Shown piece by piece: positions 24,029-32,415 of a DNA stretch of 44,946 nucleotides. Source of the stretch: Candidatus Agathobaculum pullicola (GTDB lineage: Bacteria; Bacillota; Clostridia; Oscillospirales; Butyricicoccaceae); assembly GCA_019115085.1 (NCBI GenBank), contig DXEF01000047.1:1-44946 (forward strand), read 5' to 3'. Each line of letters opens with the position of its first letter. Within the stretch, counting starts at the first letter, position 1. Position numbers and translations under genes: made by a program. Below the pieces are notes generated by a model. That model had not been told where the DNA came from. It saw only the letters and a program-made list of their open reading frames with translations, and made no database searches.

Positions 24029-24739
24029 ATGGAAAAGAAAGAACAGCTCTACGAAGGCAAGGCTAAGAAGGTTTTTGCAACCGATGACGCAAATCTGGTC
24101 ATCGTGGACTACAAGGATGACGCGACTGCCTTCAATGGTGAAAAGAAGGGAACAATTGCCGGCAAGGGTGTCATCAACAATGTGATGAGCAACCATATGT
24201 TCCAGCTGCTCGAGCAGCAGGGCGTGCCGACGCATTTCGTCGAGCAGCTTTCCGACCGCGAGACCGTGGTAAAGAAGGTGTCCATCGTACCGCTTGAAGT
24301 GATCATCCGCAATATCTCGGCCGGCTCGTTTGCCAAGCGTTACGGCGTAAACGAAGGCATTGTGTTTGACGAGCCGACCATCGAATTCTCCTACAAAAAC
24401 GACGATCTGGGCGACCCGCTCATGAACGCTTATCATGCAATCGCGCTCAAACTTGCCACCCGCGAGGAGATTGAGCGCATCAAGACCATGGCTTTCAAGG
24501 TCAACGAAGTGATGAAGCAGTATTTTGATACGCTGAACGTCACACTCGTAGATTTTAAACTCGAGTTCGGCAAGACCGCGGACGGCACCATCGTGCTGGC
24601 GGACGAAATCAGCCCGGATACCTGCCGGCTGTGGGACAAGACCACGGGCGAAAAGCTGGATAAAGACCGCTTCCGCCGCGGTATGGGCGGCGTGGAAGAG
24701 GCCTATGAAGAAATCATGAAGCGCGTAATGAGTAAGTAA
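24029..24739 (+). CDS. purC: SAICAR synthetase
   Basis: PurC ligates aspartate to CAIR with ATP to give SAICAR. The 236-residue protein has the family length and motifs: [14 protein letters not shown] at the N-terminus, [40 protein letters not shown] (about residues 88-107), [46 protein letters not shown] (ATP/metal-binding Asp-Glu region). The ATG at 24029 lies eight bases from GGAGGA; an in-frame ATG at 24023 is too close to it. It sits 24 bases before purF. Confidence 0.97.
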   Translation: MEKKEQLYEGKAKKVFATDDANLVIVDYKDDATAFNGEKKGTIAGKGVINNVMSNHMFQLLEQQGVPTHFVEQLSDRETVVKKVSIVPLEVIIRNISAGSFAKRYGVNEGIVFDEPTIEFSYKNDDLGDPLMNAYHAIALKLATREEIERIKTMAFKVNEVMKQYFDTLNVTLVDFKLEFGKTADGTIVLADEISPDTCRLWDKTTGEKLDKDRFRRGMGGVEEAYEEIMKRVMSK

Positions 24740-24763
24740 CCCCGGATTGGAAAAGGCAAATTC

Positions 24764-26239
24764 ATGAAATATCGAATTTTAAAGCAGAGTAAAACCCCGT
24801 TTGATAAGGTGCACGAGGAGTGCGGCGTGTTTGGCATCGCCGCGCCTCCGGGCAAAGAGATTGCGGCCGCGCATGAAGCCTATGTTGCGCTGTTCGCCCT
24901 GCAGCACCGCGGGCAGGAAGCCGCGGGCATCGCGGTCAACAACCGCGGCGTTATCCGCTGCCATAAGGATGTTGGCCTGGTCAGTCAGGTGTTCAGTCAG
25001 GATATTTTGGACGGCATGCCCGGTTCGATGGCCGTCGGCCATGTCCGCTATTCGACAACGGGCAACCAGTCAAGAGAAAATGCGCAGCCGATCGCGATTA
25101 CGCATGTCAAGGGCAACCTTGCCGTGGCGCACAATGGCAATCTGGTCAACGCGGGCGAGTTGCGCCGCCGCATTGAGCTAAACGGCGGCATCTTCCGCTC
25201 CTCGAACGACACCGAGGTGCTGGTGTATACCATCGTTAATGAACGACTCAAATGCGGCAGCATTGAAGAAGCGGTCAAAAACACCATGAGCATCATCGAG
25301 GGCGCGTATTCGCTGGTTGTGATGAGTCCGCGCAAGCTGATTGCCGCGCGCGACCCACACGGGTTCCGTCCACTGTGCATTGGCCTGCTGGATGGGGCGT
25401 ATATTTTCGCCTCTGAAACCTGTGCGCTCGACGCATTGGGCGCACAGTTCGTCCGCGATGTGGAGCCGGGCGAGGTTTGTGTGGTGGAAAACGGTGAGCT
25501 GCGCTCGATGCACTGCGGCGTGCAATGCAAGAGCACGGCCTGCGTATTCGAGTATATCTACTTCGCCCGTCCGGACTCAATTATCGACGGCGCAAGCGTG
25601 GAGCTTGCCCGGCAGGAGGCTGGCAAATACCTGTCCATTGAGCACCCGGTCGGTGCGGATGTGGTCATCGGTGTGCCGGATTCCGGTATCCCTGCCGCTA
25701 TTGGCTATGCAAAATTTTCCGGTATCCCGTATGGCGTCGGACTCATCAAAAATCGTTATATCGCCCGCACGTTTATCCAGCCGGGGCAGGACAAGCGGGA
25801 GCGCTCGGTGCGGCTTAAGCTCAACGCGCTGCGCACGGCGGTAGAGGGCAAGCGCGTCATCATGGTCGATGATTCCATTGTGCGCGGCACGACCTGTGCG
25901 CGGCTGGTAAAGCTTCTGCGTGACGCGGGCGCGGCCGAGGTGCACATGCGCATCTCCGCGCCGCCGTTCCGGCATCCCTGCTTTTTCGGCACGGATATCC
26001 CGGAGCGCAGCCAGCTTTTGGCGCATGGCCGTACGGTTGAGGAAATGCGCGAGATCATCGGTGTGGACAGCTTAGGCTTCCTGTCGCTTGAGGCGGCGCG
26101 CAAAATTGCGGTCGGCTGTAAGCTCGGTTTTTGCGACGCCTGTTTCTCGGGCGAGTATCCGGTTCCCGTGCCGGAGCAGGCGGAAAAGAATATGTTTGAA
26201 AATGAAATACCGCTCGATAGGAACAAAGACAAGGAGTAA
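24764..26239 (+). CDS. purF: Amidophosphoribosyltransferase (active PurF)
   Basis: PurF makes 5-phosphoribosylamine from PRPP and glutamine, the committed purine step. The 491-residue protein has an N-terminal Ntn glutaminase with HEECGVFGIAAP: Cys20 would become the N-terminal nucleophile after removal of a 19-residue propeptide. Glutamine-site residues are in VGHVRYSTTGNQSREN, AVAHNGNLVN and SSNDTEVLVYTIV. The phosphoribosyltransferase half shows VIGVPDSGIPAAIGYAKFSGIPYG and the PRPP loop VIMVDDSIVRGTTCARLV. Cys in HCGVQCKSTAC, PPFRHPCFFG and CKLGFCDACF suit a 4Fe-4S cluster, as in the Bacillus enzyme. A second PurF-like gene begins three bases downstream. Confidence 0.97.
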   Translation: MKYRILKQSKTPFDKVHEECGVFGIAAPPGKEIAAAHEAYVALFALQHRGQEAAGIAVNNRGVIRCHKDVGLVSQVFSQDILDGMPGSMAVGHVRYSTTGNQSRENAQPIAITHVKGNLAVAHNGNLVNAGELRRRIELNGGIFRSSNDTEVLVYTIVNERLKCGSIEEAVKNTMSIIEGAYSLVVMSPRKLIAARDPHGFRPLCIGLLDGAYIFASETCALDALGAQFVRDVEPGEVCVVENGELRSMHCGVQCKSTACVFEYIYFARPDSIIDGASVELARQEAGKYLSIEHPVGADVVIGVPDSGIPAAIGYAKFSGIPYGVGLIKNRYIARTFIQPGQDKRERSVRLKLNALRTAVEGKRVIMVDDSIVRGTTCARLVKLLRDAGAAEVHMRISAPPFRHPCFFGTDIPERSQLLAHGRTVEEMREIIGVDSLGFLSLEAARKIAVGCKLGFCDACFSGEYPVPVPEQAEKNMFENEIPLDRNKDKE

Positions 26240-26242
26240 GAA

Positions 26243-27664
26243 ATGGGAGGATTTTTCGGCGTAGTCTCCAAGCAGGACTGCGTGCTGGATATTTTCTTCG
26301 GCGTGGACTATCATTCACATCTGGGTACGCGCCGCGGCGGCATGATCCTGTATGACAAAGAGCGCGGCTTTCAGCGCCAGATCCACAGCATTGAAAACAC
26401 CCCGTTCCGCACGAAATTTGAAAAAGACCTGCCGGACTTTTCCGGCTGCAGCGGCATTGGCTGCATCAGCGACACCGACCCGCAGCCTCTGCTTGTGCTC
26501 TCCCATCTCGGTCTATATGCGCTGACGACGGTCGGCATCATCAACAACGCGGAGGAGCTGGTTTCCCGGTATTTTTCCGATCATGGCCATCAGTTCATGG
26601 CAATGAGCTCGGGCAAGGTCAACTCCACCGAGCTGGCGGCGGCACTCATCAACCAGAAGGGAGATCTGGTTTCCGGAATCCTGCATGCGCAGGAGTTGAT
26701 TGACGGTTCGCTGACCGTTCTGGTGCTCACGCCGGACGGCATCATTGCCGCGCGCGACCGTCTGGGTCGGCTGCCGGTGCTGATAGGTCGGAATGAGGAT
26801 GGCAGCTGCATTTCATTTGAATCCTTTGCGTATCACAAACTCGGCTATGAGGACGCTTATGAGCTTGGGCCGCGCGAAATTGTCAAGGTGACTGAGGAAG
26901 GTTTCGAAACGCTCTCGCCTGCGGGCGAAGAGATGAAAATTTGCTCTTTCCTGTGGACGTATTACGGTTACCCCAATTCCAACTATGAAGGCGTCAATGT
27001 TGAGGTGATGCGTTACCGCAATGGCGCTATTATGGCGCAGGACGACCAGAAGCGCGGTCTTGCGGGAGATGTGGACTATATTGCAGGTGTACCGGATTCC
27101 GGTGTGCCGCACGCAATCGGCTATGCCAACGAATGTGGCAAGCCGTTTGCCCGCCCGTTTGTCAAGTATACCCCCACGTGGCCGCGCTCGTTCATGCCGA
27201 CCAACCAGAAGGTCCGCAATCAGGTTGCTAAGATGAAGCAGATTCCGGTTCCCGAACTGATCGAAGGCAAAAAGCTGCTGTTTGTGGATGATTCCATTGT
27301 GCGCGGTACACAGCTGCGTGAGACAGTTGAGTTCCTGTATGAGTCAGGCGCCAAGGAAGTGCACATGCGCTCTGCCTGTCCGCCGATTATGTACGGCTGC
27401 AAGTATCTGAACTTCTCCTCCTCCAATTCTGAGATGGAGCTGCTTGCCCGCCGCATCGTGCAGGAACTGGAAGGCGACGAAGGGGAGAAACATCTGGAGG
27501 AATATGCGGACGCCAATACCGAGCGCGGTCAGTGTATGCTGAAAACCATCTGTGAGAAGTTCGGTTTCAGCTCGCTGGGGTATCAGTCGCTTGACGGCCT
27601 TTTGGAGGCCATCGGGTTGGACCGCGACAAGGTTTGTACCTATTGCTGGAACGGTAAGGAATAG
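26243..27664 (+). CDS. PurF paralogue with inactive glutaminase domain
   Basis: The 473-residue protein aligns with PurF throughout, but its N-terminus MGGFFGVVSK has Gly2 where active PurF has the nucleophile Cys (CGVFGI). Other glutaminase residues are also gone: the Arg of VRYSTTG is replaced (LSHLGLYALTTVG), the oxyanion HNGN motif is INNAE, and the Asp of NDTE is Ser (VNSTE). The phosphoribosyltransferase half is well kept: VAGVPDSGVPHAIGYANEC and the PRPP loop LLFVDDSIVRGTQLRETV. Cys in KICSF, SACPP and YGC, and a terminal CTYC, could bind Fe-S. It follows purF by three bases. It could use free ammonia, form a hetero-oligomer with PurF, or regulate it; none is shown. Confidence 0.85.
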   Translation: MGGFFGVVSKQDCVLDIFFGVDYHSHLGTRRGGMILYDKERGFQRQIHSIENTPFRTKFEKDLPDFSGCSGIGCISDTDPQPLLVLSHLGLYALTTVGIINNAEELVSRYFSDHGHQFMAMSSGKVNSTELAAALINQKGDLVSGILHAQELIDGSLTVLVLTPDGIIAARDRLGRLPVLIGRNEDGSCISFESFAYHKLGYEDAYELGPREIVKVTEEGFETLSPAGEEMKICSFLWTYYGYPNSNYEGVNVEVMRYRNGAIMAQDDQKRGLAGDVDYIAGVPDSGVPHAIGYANECGKPFARPFVKYTPTWPRSFMPTNQKVRNQVAKMKQIPVPELIEGKKLLFVDDSIVRGTQLRETVEFLYESGAKEVHMRSACPPIMYGCKYLNFSSSNSEMELLARRIVQELEGDEGEKHLEEYADANTERGQCMLKTICEKFGFSSLGYQSLDGLLEAIGLDRDKVCTYCWNGKE

Positions 27665-27700
27665 GCCGTTTCGCTGAAATAAAGACGAAGGAGTATTACT

Positions 27701-28738
27701 ATGAGTGAGAGCCGTTCTGAAAGCTACAAGGCAGCCGGTGTGGACGTTACCGCCGGTTACGAGGCGGTTAAGCTGATGAAGCCGATGGTTGAATCGACCT
27801 TTACGAAGGGCGTGATGGGCACGCTCGGCGGCTTCGGCGGCCTGTTCCGTCCGGACTTTAAGGGCATGGCTGATCCCATTTTGGTTTCCGGCACGGACGG
27901 CGTGGGCACTAAGCTCAAGTTGGCCTTTTTGATGGATAAGCACGACACGGTCGGCATCGACTGCGTGGCGATGTGCGTCAATGACATCGCTTGCTGTGGT
28001 GCGCAGCCGCTGTTTTTCCTGGATTACATCGCGGTCGGCAAGAATCATCCGGCTAAGATTGCGCAGATGGTCTCCGGCATCGCGGAGGGCTGCCGTCAGG
28101 CAGGCTGCGCGCTAATCGGCGGCGAGACCGCCGAAATGCCCGGCTTTTATCCGGAAGATGAGTACGATATGGCAGGCTTCTCGGTCGGTATGGTCGATAA
28201 GGAGAAGATGATCGACGGCACGAATATCCGTCCGGGCGACGCGCTGATCGGCGTTGCCTCCTCGGGCGTGCACTCCAACGGTTATTCGCTGGTGCGCAAG
28301 ACGCTTGGCATCAACGAAAAGTCCGTGCGCCGCTATATTGATGAGTTTGGCAAGACGCTTGGCGAAGAGCTGCTGACTCCGACTAAGATTTATGTCAAGG
28401 CCATTCAGGGCCTCATGGGTAAGGTGGAGGTCAAGGGTATCAGCCACATCACAGGCGGCGGCTTCTATGAGAACGTGCCGCGTATGCTGCCGGACGGTAT
28501 CTGCGCCAAAATTGAAAAGAGCGCGATGCCGGTGCCGCCGGTGTTTGACCTGATTGCAAAGACCGGCAAGATTCCGGAGCGCGATATGTACAACACCTTT
28601 AACATGGGCGCAGGTCTGGTGCTCGCTGTGGCGGCAGAGGATGCGTCCCGTGCGGTGGCTGCGATTTCGGCCGCAGGCGAAAAGGCATACATCATCGGTG
28701 AGTGTGTGGCTGGTGAAAAAGGCGTCGTGCTCGAGTAA
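27701..28738 (+). CDS. purM: Phosphoribosylformylglycinamidine cyclo-ligase (AIR synthetase)
   Basis: PurM closes FGAM to AIR with ATP in the fifth step of the pathway. The 345-residue protein shows the family motifs: [14 protein letters not shown] near the start, [15 protein letters not shown] (about residues 62-76), [49 protein letters not shown] (about 133-159), [18 protein letters not shown] and [23 protein letters not shown] precedes the ATG. It is 36 bases after the PurF paralogue and 18 bases before purN. Its substrate-making enzyme PurL is not in the window. Confidence 0.97.
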   Translation: MSESRSESYKAAGVDVTAGYEAVKLMKPMVESTFTKGVMGTLGGFGGLFRPDFKGMADPILVSGTDGVGTKLKLAFLMDKHDTVGIDCVAMCVNDIACCGAQPLFFLDYIAVGKNHPAKIAQMVSGIAEGCRQAGCALIGGETAEMPGFYPEDEYDMAGFSVGMVDKEKMIDGTNIRPGDALIGVASSGVHSNGYSLVRKTLGINEKSVRRYIDEFGKTLGEELLTPTKIYVKAIQGLMGKVEVKGISHITGGGFYENVPRMLPDGICAKIEKSAMPVPPVFDLIAKTGKIPERDMYNTFNMGAGLVLAVAAEDASRAVAAISAAGEKAYIIGECVAGEKGVVLE

Positions 28739-28756
28739 AAGAGTGGAGAATCAGTT

Positions 28757-29380
28757 ATGATGAACATCGCAGTTTTGGTTTCGGGCGGCGGCACGAATCT
28801 TCAGGCGCTGATTGACGCGCAGGCCGCAGGTCAGATCGAAAACGGCCGTATTCGGCTGGTGATTTCCTCCAATCCGGACGCATTTGCGCTGGAACGTGCG
28901 GCAAAGGCGTCCATTCCGTCCGCTGTGCTGCGCCGCCGCGACTTTGACAGTGCGGAGGACTACGGCGCGGCGCTGACTGCGCTGCTGGAGGAATACGAGA
29001 TTGGTCTGATCGTGCTCGCGGGCTTTATGACCGTGCTGCCGGACAGCTTTTGCAGCCGCTATGAAAACCGTATCATCAACGTACATCCGTCGCTGATTCC
29101 ATCCTTTTGCGGAGCGGGTTTTTATGGCCTGCGCGTGCATGAGGCTGCCCTTGCCAAAGGGGTTAAGGTGACCGGTGCAACCGTGCATTTTGTCTCAGAA
29201 GTGGTGGATGGAGGCGCAATCATTGCGCAAAAAGCGGTCGAAGTTGAGGAAGGCGATACGCCGGAGACGCTGCAGAAGCGCGTGATGCGTCAGGCCGAGT
29301 GGATTCTGCTGCCGCAGGCTGTCAGTGATTTCTGTGCGGGAAGACTTCACGTCCACGGCGCATGGGTCGCCAGAAAATAA
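28757..29380 (+). CDS. purN: Glycinamide ribonucleotide formyltransferase
   Basis: PurN transfers a formyl group from 10-formyl-THF to GAR in the third pathway step. The 207-residue protein has the expected N-terminus NIAVLVSGGGTNLQALIDA (phosphate loop) and the catalytic set: Asn and His in NVHPSLIPSF (about residues 106-115), His in GATVHFVSEVVDGGAIIAQ and Asp in that same segment. The product EIGLIVLAGFMTVLP matches the active-site strand. The ATG at 28757 follows GTGGAGAATC. It is co-transcribed with purM and the cyclohydrolase gene, 17 bases downstream. Confidence 0.96.
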   Translation: MMNIAVLVSGGGTNLQALIDAQAAGQIENGRIRLVISSNPDAFALERAAKASIPSAVLRRRDFDSAEDYGAALTALLEEYEIGLIVLAGFMTVLPDSFCSRYENRIINVHPSLIPSFCGAGFYGLRVHEAALAKGVKVTGATVHFVSEVVDGGAIIAQKAVEVEEGDTPETLQKRVMRQAEWILLPQAVSDFCAGRLHVHGAWVARK

Positions 29381-29397
29381 GGAGGAAGGAAAGCGTT

Positions 29398-30123
29398 ATG
29401 AGCAAGAATGTGTTCGATATCAGCAATGAGCTGATAAGCAATGCCTATCCGGGACGCGGCATCATTTTTGGCCGCACACAGGATAATAAGCAGAACGTAG
29501 TGGCCTATTTTATCATGGGCCGTTCGGAGAACAGCCGCAACCGTGTATTTGTAAAGACCGATGACGGCATCCGGACCGAGGCCTACGACCCGTCCAAGAT
29601 GACCGATCCCTCGCTCATCATTTATCATCCGGTGCGTCAGTGCGGCGGCAAGCTGGTTGTCACCAACGGCGATCAGACCGATACGATTTGTGAATATCTC
29701 AAAGCAGGGAAAAGCTATATCGATGCGCTGCGTACCCGTCAGTTTGAGCCGGACGCTCCCAACTATACTTCGCGCATCTCGGGCGTCGTCAACGAGGACG
29801 GTTCCTACAGCCTGTCCATCCTCAAGAATTTCACGTCCGACCGTACCTCCAACAAGCGCTTTTTCTATGAATATGACAAGCCGGTGCCGGGTCTGGGGCA
29901 TTTTATTCACACCTATCAGTGCGACGGTGACCCACTGCCGCCGTTCCGCGGTGAGCCAAAGTGCATTCGGATTGAAAAACCGATAGAGCAATTCACCGAA
30001 ATGCTCTGGTCGAGCATGAACGAGCAGAACAAGGTCGCTCTGTTTGTGCGCTATATCGATCTGGAAACCGGCGCATACCGTCAGGAGATCCGCAACAAGC
30101 ACGAGGAGGGCAAGGACGCATGA
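29398..30123 (+). CDS. purO: IMP cyclohydrolase, PurO-type
   Basis: This enzyme would close FAICAR to IMP, the last step, replacing the N-terminal MGS-like domain of ordinary bifunctional PurH. The 241-residue protein matches the IMP_cyclohyd (PurO-like) family: SNAYPGRGIIFGRTQDNKQ, VVAYFIMGRSENSRNRVF, IIYHPVRQCGGKLVVTNGDQTDTI, FEPDAPNYTSRISGVV and GLGHFIHTYQCDG. PurO was first described in archaea and is found alongside a stand-alone AICAR formyltransferase in many Clostridia. Here that partner begins in the overlapping ATGA at 30120-30123, strong support for the pairing. GGAGGAAGGA precedes the ATG. Confidence 0.88.
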   Translation: MSKNVFDISNELISNAYPGRGIIFGRTQDNKQNVVAYFIMGRSENSRNRVFVKTDDGIRTEAYDPSKMTDPSLIIYHPVRQCGGKLVVTNGDQTDTICEYLKAGKSYIDALRTRQFEPDAPNYTSRISGVVNEDGSYSLSILKNFTSDRTSNKRFFYEYDKPVPGLGHFIHTYQCDGDPLPPFRGEPKCIRIEKPIEQFTEMLWSSMNEQNKVALFVRYIDLETGAYRQEIRNKHEEGKDA

Positions 30124-31295
30124 AAGAGCTGGCACTCAAATACGGCTGCAACCCTAATCAGAAGCCCGCGCGCATTTTCATGACCGAGGGCGAGCTGCCT
30201 ATCGAAGTATTAAACGGTAAGCCGGGCTATATCAACTTTTGTGACGCATTTAATTCATGGCAGTTGGTAAAAGCGCTCAAAAAAGCGACCGGTATGCCGG
30301 CGGCGGCGTCCTTCAAGCATGTGTCGCCTGCGGGCGCAGCGCTTGGAAAGCCGCTGACCGAGGTCGAGAAGCAGATGTACTTCGTCGAGGCCGACCATGA
30401 GCTGTCGCCCGTCGCATGCGCCTATATCCGCGCGCGCGGCGCGGGCCGCCTGTGCTCATACGGCGACTGGGCGGCGCTCTCCGACGTGTGCGACGCGGAT
30501 ACTGCATCCTACCTCGCGCATGAGGTGTCCGACGGCATCATCGCGCCGGGTTACACGGATGAGGCGCTCAAAATTCTGAAAACCAAGCGCAAAGGCAGCT
30601 ATAATGTGGTTCAGATCGATCCGGACTATGTGCCCAAGCCGATCGAGCAGCGCGATATTTTCGGTATCCGTTTCGAGCAAGGCTATAACGATTATGAGAT
30701 CAGAGAAGCGCTGCTGAACGATATCGTCACCAATAACAAGGAGCTGCCTGATAGCGCTAAGCACGACATGATCCTGTCGCTGATTACGCTCAAGTACACC
30801 CAGTCCAACTCGGTTTGCTATGTCAAGGACGGCATGACCATTGGTGTCGGCGCAGGCCAGCAGAGCCGTATCCATTGCACGCGACTGGCAGGCAGCAAGG
30901 CGGACAATTGGTTTCTGCGGCAGCATCCCAAGGTGCTCGGCCTGCAGTTTGTGGATGGCATCCGCCGTCCCGACCGTGACAATGCGATTGACGTATACAT
31001 TTCGGATGAGTACGAGGATGTGCTGGCGGATGGTGTCTGGCAGAATACCTTTAAGGTTAAGCCCGAGGCGCTCACGGCTGAGGAAAAGAAGGCATGGATT
31101 GCGAAGAACACGGGCGTGACCGTTGGTTCGGATGCGTTCTTCCCGTTTGGCGACAATGTCGAGCGTGCGCGTAAGTCAGGCGTGCAGTATATCGTGCAGC
31201 CGGGCGGATCGATTCGGGATGACAACGTCATTGAGACGGCGAACAAATATGGTATTGTCATGGCGTTTACCGGCATGCGCCTGTTCCACCATTGA
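30120..31295 (+). CDS. purH: Stand-alone AICAR formyltransferase
   Basis: It transfers formyl from 10-formyl-THF to AICAR giving FAICAR, the penultimate step of IMP synthesis. The 391-residue product corresponds only to the C-terminal AICAR transformylase half of bifunctional PurH (about 520 residues); the MGS-like cyclohydrolase half is absent, its job taken by the PurO-type gene just upstream. Motifs: LKYGCNPNQKPARIF, PGYINFCDAFNSWQLV, AAASFKHVSPAGAALG with the catalytic Lys-His, SNSVCYVKDGMTIGVGAGQQSRIHCTRLAG, SDAFFPFGDNVERARKSGVQYIVQPGGSIRDD and MAFTGMRLFHH at the end. The name purV has been used for this stand-alone form; I keep purH because it aligns with that half. Confidence 0.93.
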   Translation: MKELALKYGCNPNQKPARIFMTEGELPIEVLNGKPGYINFCDAFNSWQLVKALKKATGMPAAASFKHVSPAGAALGKPLTEVEKQMYFVEADHELSPVACAYIRARGAGRLCSYGDWAALSDVCDADTASYLAHEVSDGIIAPGYTDEALKILKTKRKGSYNVVQIDPDYVPKPIEQRDIFGIRFEQGYNDYEIREALLNDIVTNNKELPDSAKHDMILSLITLKYTQSNSVCYVKDGMTIGVGAGQQSRIHCTRLAGSKADNWFLRQHPKVLGLQFVDGIRRPDRDNAIDVYISDEYEDVLADGVWQNTFKVKPEALTAEEKKAWIAKNTGVTVGSDAFFPFGDNVERARKSGVQYIVQPGGSIRDDNVIETANKYGIVMAFTGMRLFHH

Positions 31296-31879
31296 GTCGA
31301 GAAAACGCAGCATCTGCGGCAAATTGGATACTGGCAGCATTGATTGTGCAGATCGCAGCCGCGGCTTGCGTCGGCATGGCGGGCGCATGGACCGGGGCGG
31401 CGCTCATGACGTTGTGCTATCTGATGAACGCATGGGCCGCGTGGCGGCTGCGCTGCCCCTTGGCGCTGAGCGCGGCGCTCATCGGCTGCGTGCTGACTTT
31501 GCTGCTGCCCAACGGCACTCATCCCGACTGGATTGGCAATATTCTGGTCAACCTGTTGTTTTTGGCGATGTATCTGCCCATGCAGAGCGGCTTTGACCGG
31601 AAATTTCGCGCTTTGGATGCGTCCGCGCAGACGCTTCGGCTGGGGCGGACATGGTCGATGACCACGCTTATCCAGCGCGGTGCATCGATGATGGGCTTTT
31701 TGCCGTTGTTTGCCGGGCAGGCGCAGCTGTCGGCTGCGCAGGGGGCGTACACCACGCTGTTTACCTTGCAGATTACGTTGGAAATGATTGCGCTGCTTGC
31801 GGCAATCGTGTCCTATATCTGGATGGTGCGCTATTTGTGGCGCGCCAGAATACTGCTGAAAGCGCAGGTGGAAAAATGA
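31292..31879 (+). CDS. Membrane protein of unknown function in the purine operon
   Basis: The 195-residue product has about five hydrophobic segments: about residues 11-29, 31-50, 55-72, 84-95, and a C-terminal pair near 130-185 (TLFTLQITLEMIALLAAIVSYIWMV). It has a basic C-terminus (RARILLKAQVEK). I do not recognise a family or any catalytic motif. The start is probably the TTG at 31292, overlapping the AICAR formyltransferase stop (TTGA), with translation coupled; no ATG is suitably placed. The next gene, another membrane protein, overlaps its stop by four bases (ATGA). Both are sandwiched between purine genes, so they may be a two-subunit transporter or simply passengers; they lack recognisable permease signatures. 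Confidence 0.65.
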   Translation: MSRENAASAANWILAALIVQIAAAACVGMAGAWTGAALMTLCYLMNAWAAWRLRCPLALSAALIGCVLTLLLPNGTHPDWIGNILVNLLFLAMYLPMQSGFDRKFRALDASAQTLRLGRTWSMTTLIQRGASMMGFLPLFAGQAQLSAAQGAYTTLFTLQITLEMIALLAAIVSYIWMVRYLWRARILLKAQVEK

Positions 31880-32415
31880 AGCTAATTCGCGGCTATTATG
31901 CCTATCTTGCCATCGCCGGGGGACTGCTGCTCAGTCTGGTTTTGCAGAACAACTGGATGCTGCAGATTGTGGCCTATGCGCTGATTTCTGCGGGCGCACT
32001 GTCCTTGCAGCAGGTATCGCGCTGGTTTTTGCGCGCAAGCATCGCAGCTGATGTGTGTATCGGCTTTGAAGTGGTCTGCGGGCCGGCTGTGGTGCCGCCG
32101 GGATTGTTTCGCATGGTGCTGAAATATGCTTCGCTTGTGCCGCTGTTGATGGTCGGCTGCATGTTGCTGATGGCGTTTATGGCGCAGATGCGGGACGCAG
32201 GGCGCGGAACAGGCATCGAATGGGTGATTTTTGTTGTATGGAGCGCGGGATTCATCCTGACGCTGCTTATGGCGCCCGGCTGGCTCAACGACATGGCGCT
32301 GTCGCTGACCGTGACCGCAGTCAATACCCTGACGGTGCTGGGGTACATTGCGTTGCTGGCAGACACATTCCGCGCGCAGAAAGAATACATCCGTACGGAG
32401 GGAGAAAAACCATGA
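31876..32415 (+). CDS. Second membrane protein of unknown function in the purine operon
   Basis: The 179-residue product has hydrophobic segments at about 8-22, 25-45, 80-97 (ASLVPLLMVGCMLLMAFM), 108-128 (EWVIFVVWSAGFILTLLM) and 134-158, i.e. about five helices, with a charged C-terminal tail (AQKEYIRTEGEKP). No family recognised. It overlaps the previous gene by ATGA and purD by ATGA as well, so it is translated within the purine polycistron. It resembles its neighbour in size and topology but no clear sequence identity is visible, so they need not be paralogues. A structural pair within one membrane complex is the simplest guess. Confidence 0.68.
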   Translation: MKLIRGYYAYLAIAGGLLLSLVLQNNWMLQIVAYALISAGALSLQQVSRWFLRASIAADVCIGFEVVCGPAVVPPGLFRMVLKYASLVPLLMVGCMLLMAFMAQMRDAGRGTGIEWVIFVVWSAGFILTLLMAPGWLNDMALSLTVTAVNTLTVLGYIALLADTFRAQKEYIRTEGEKP

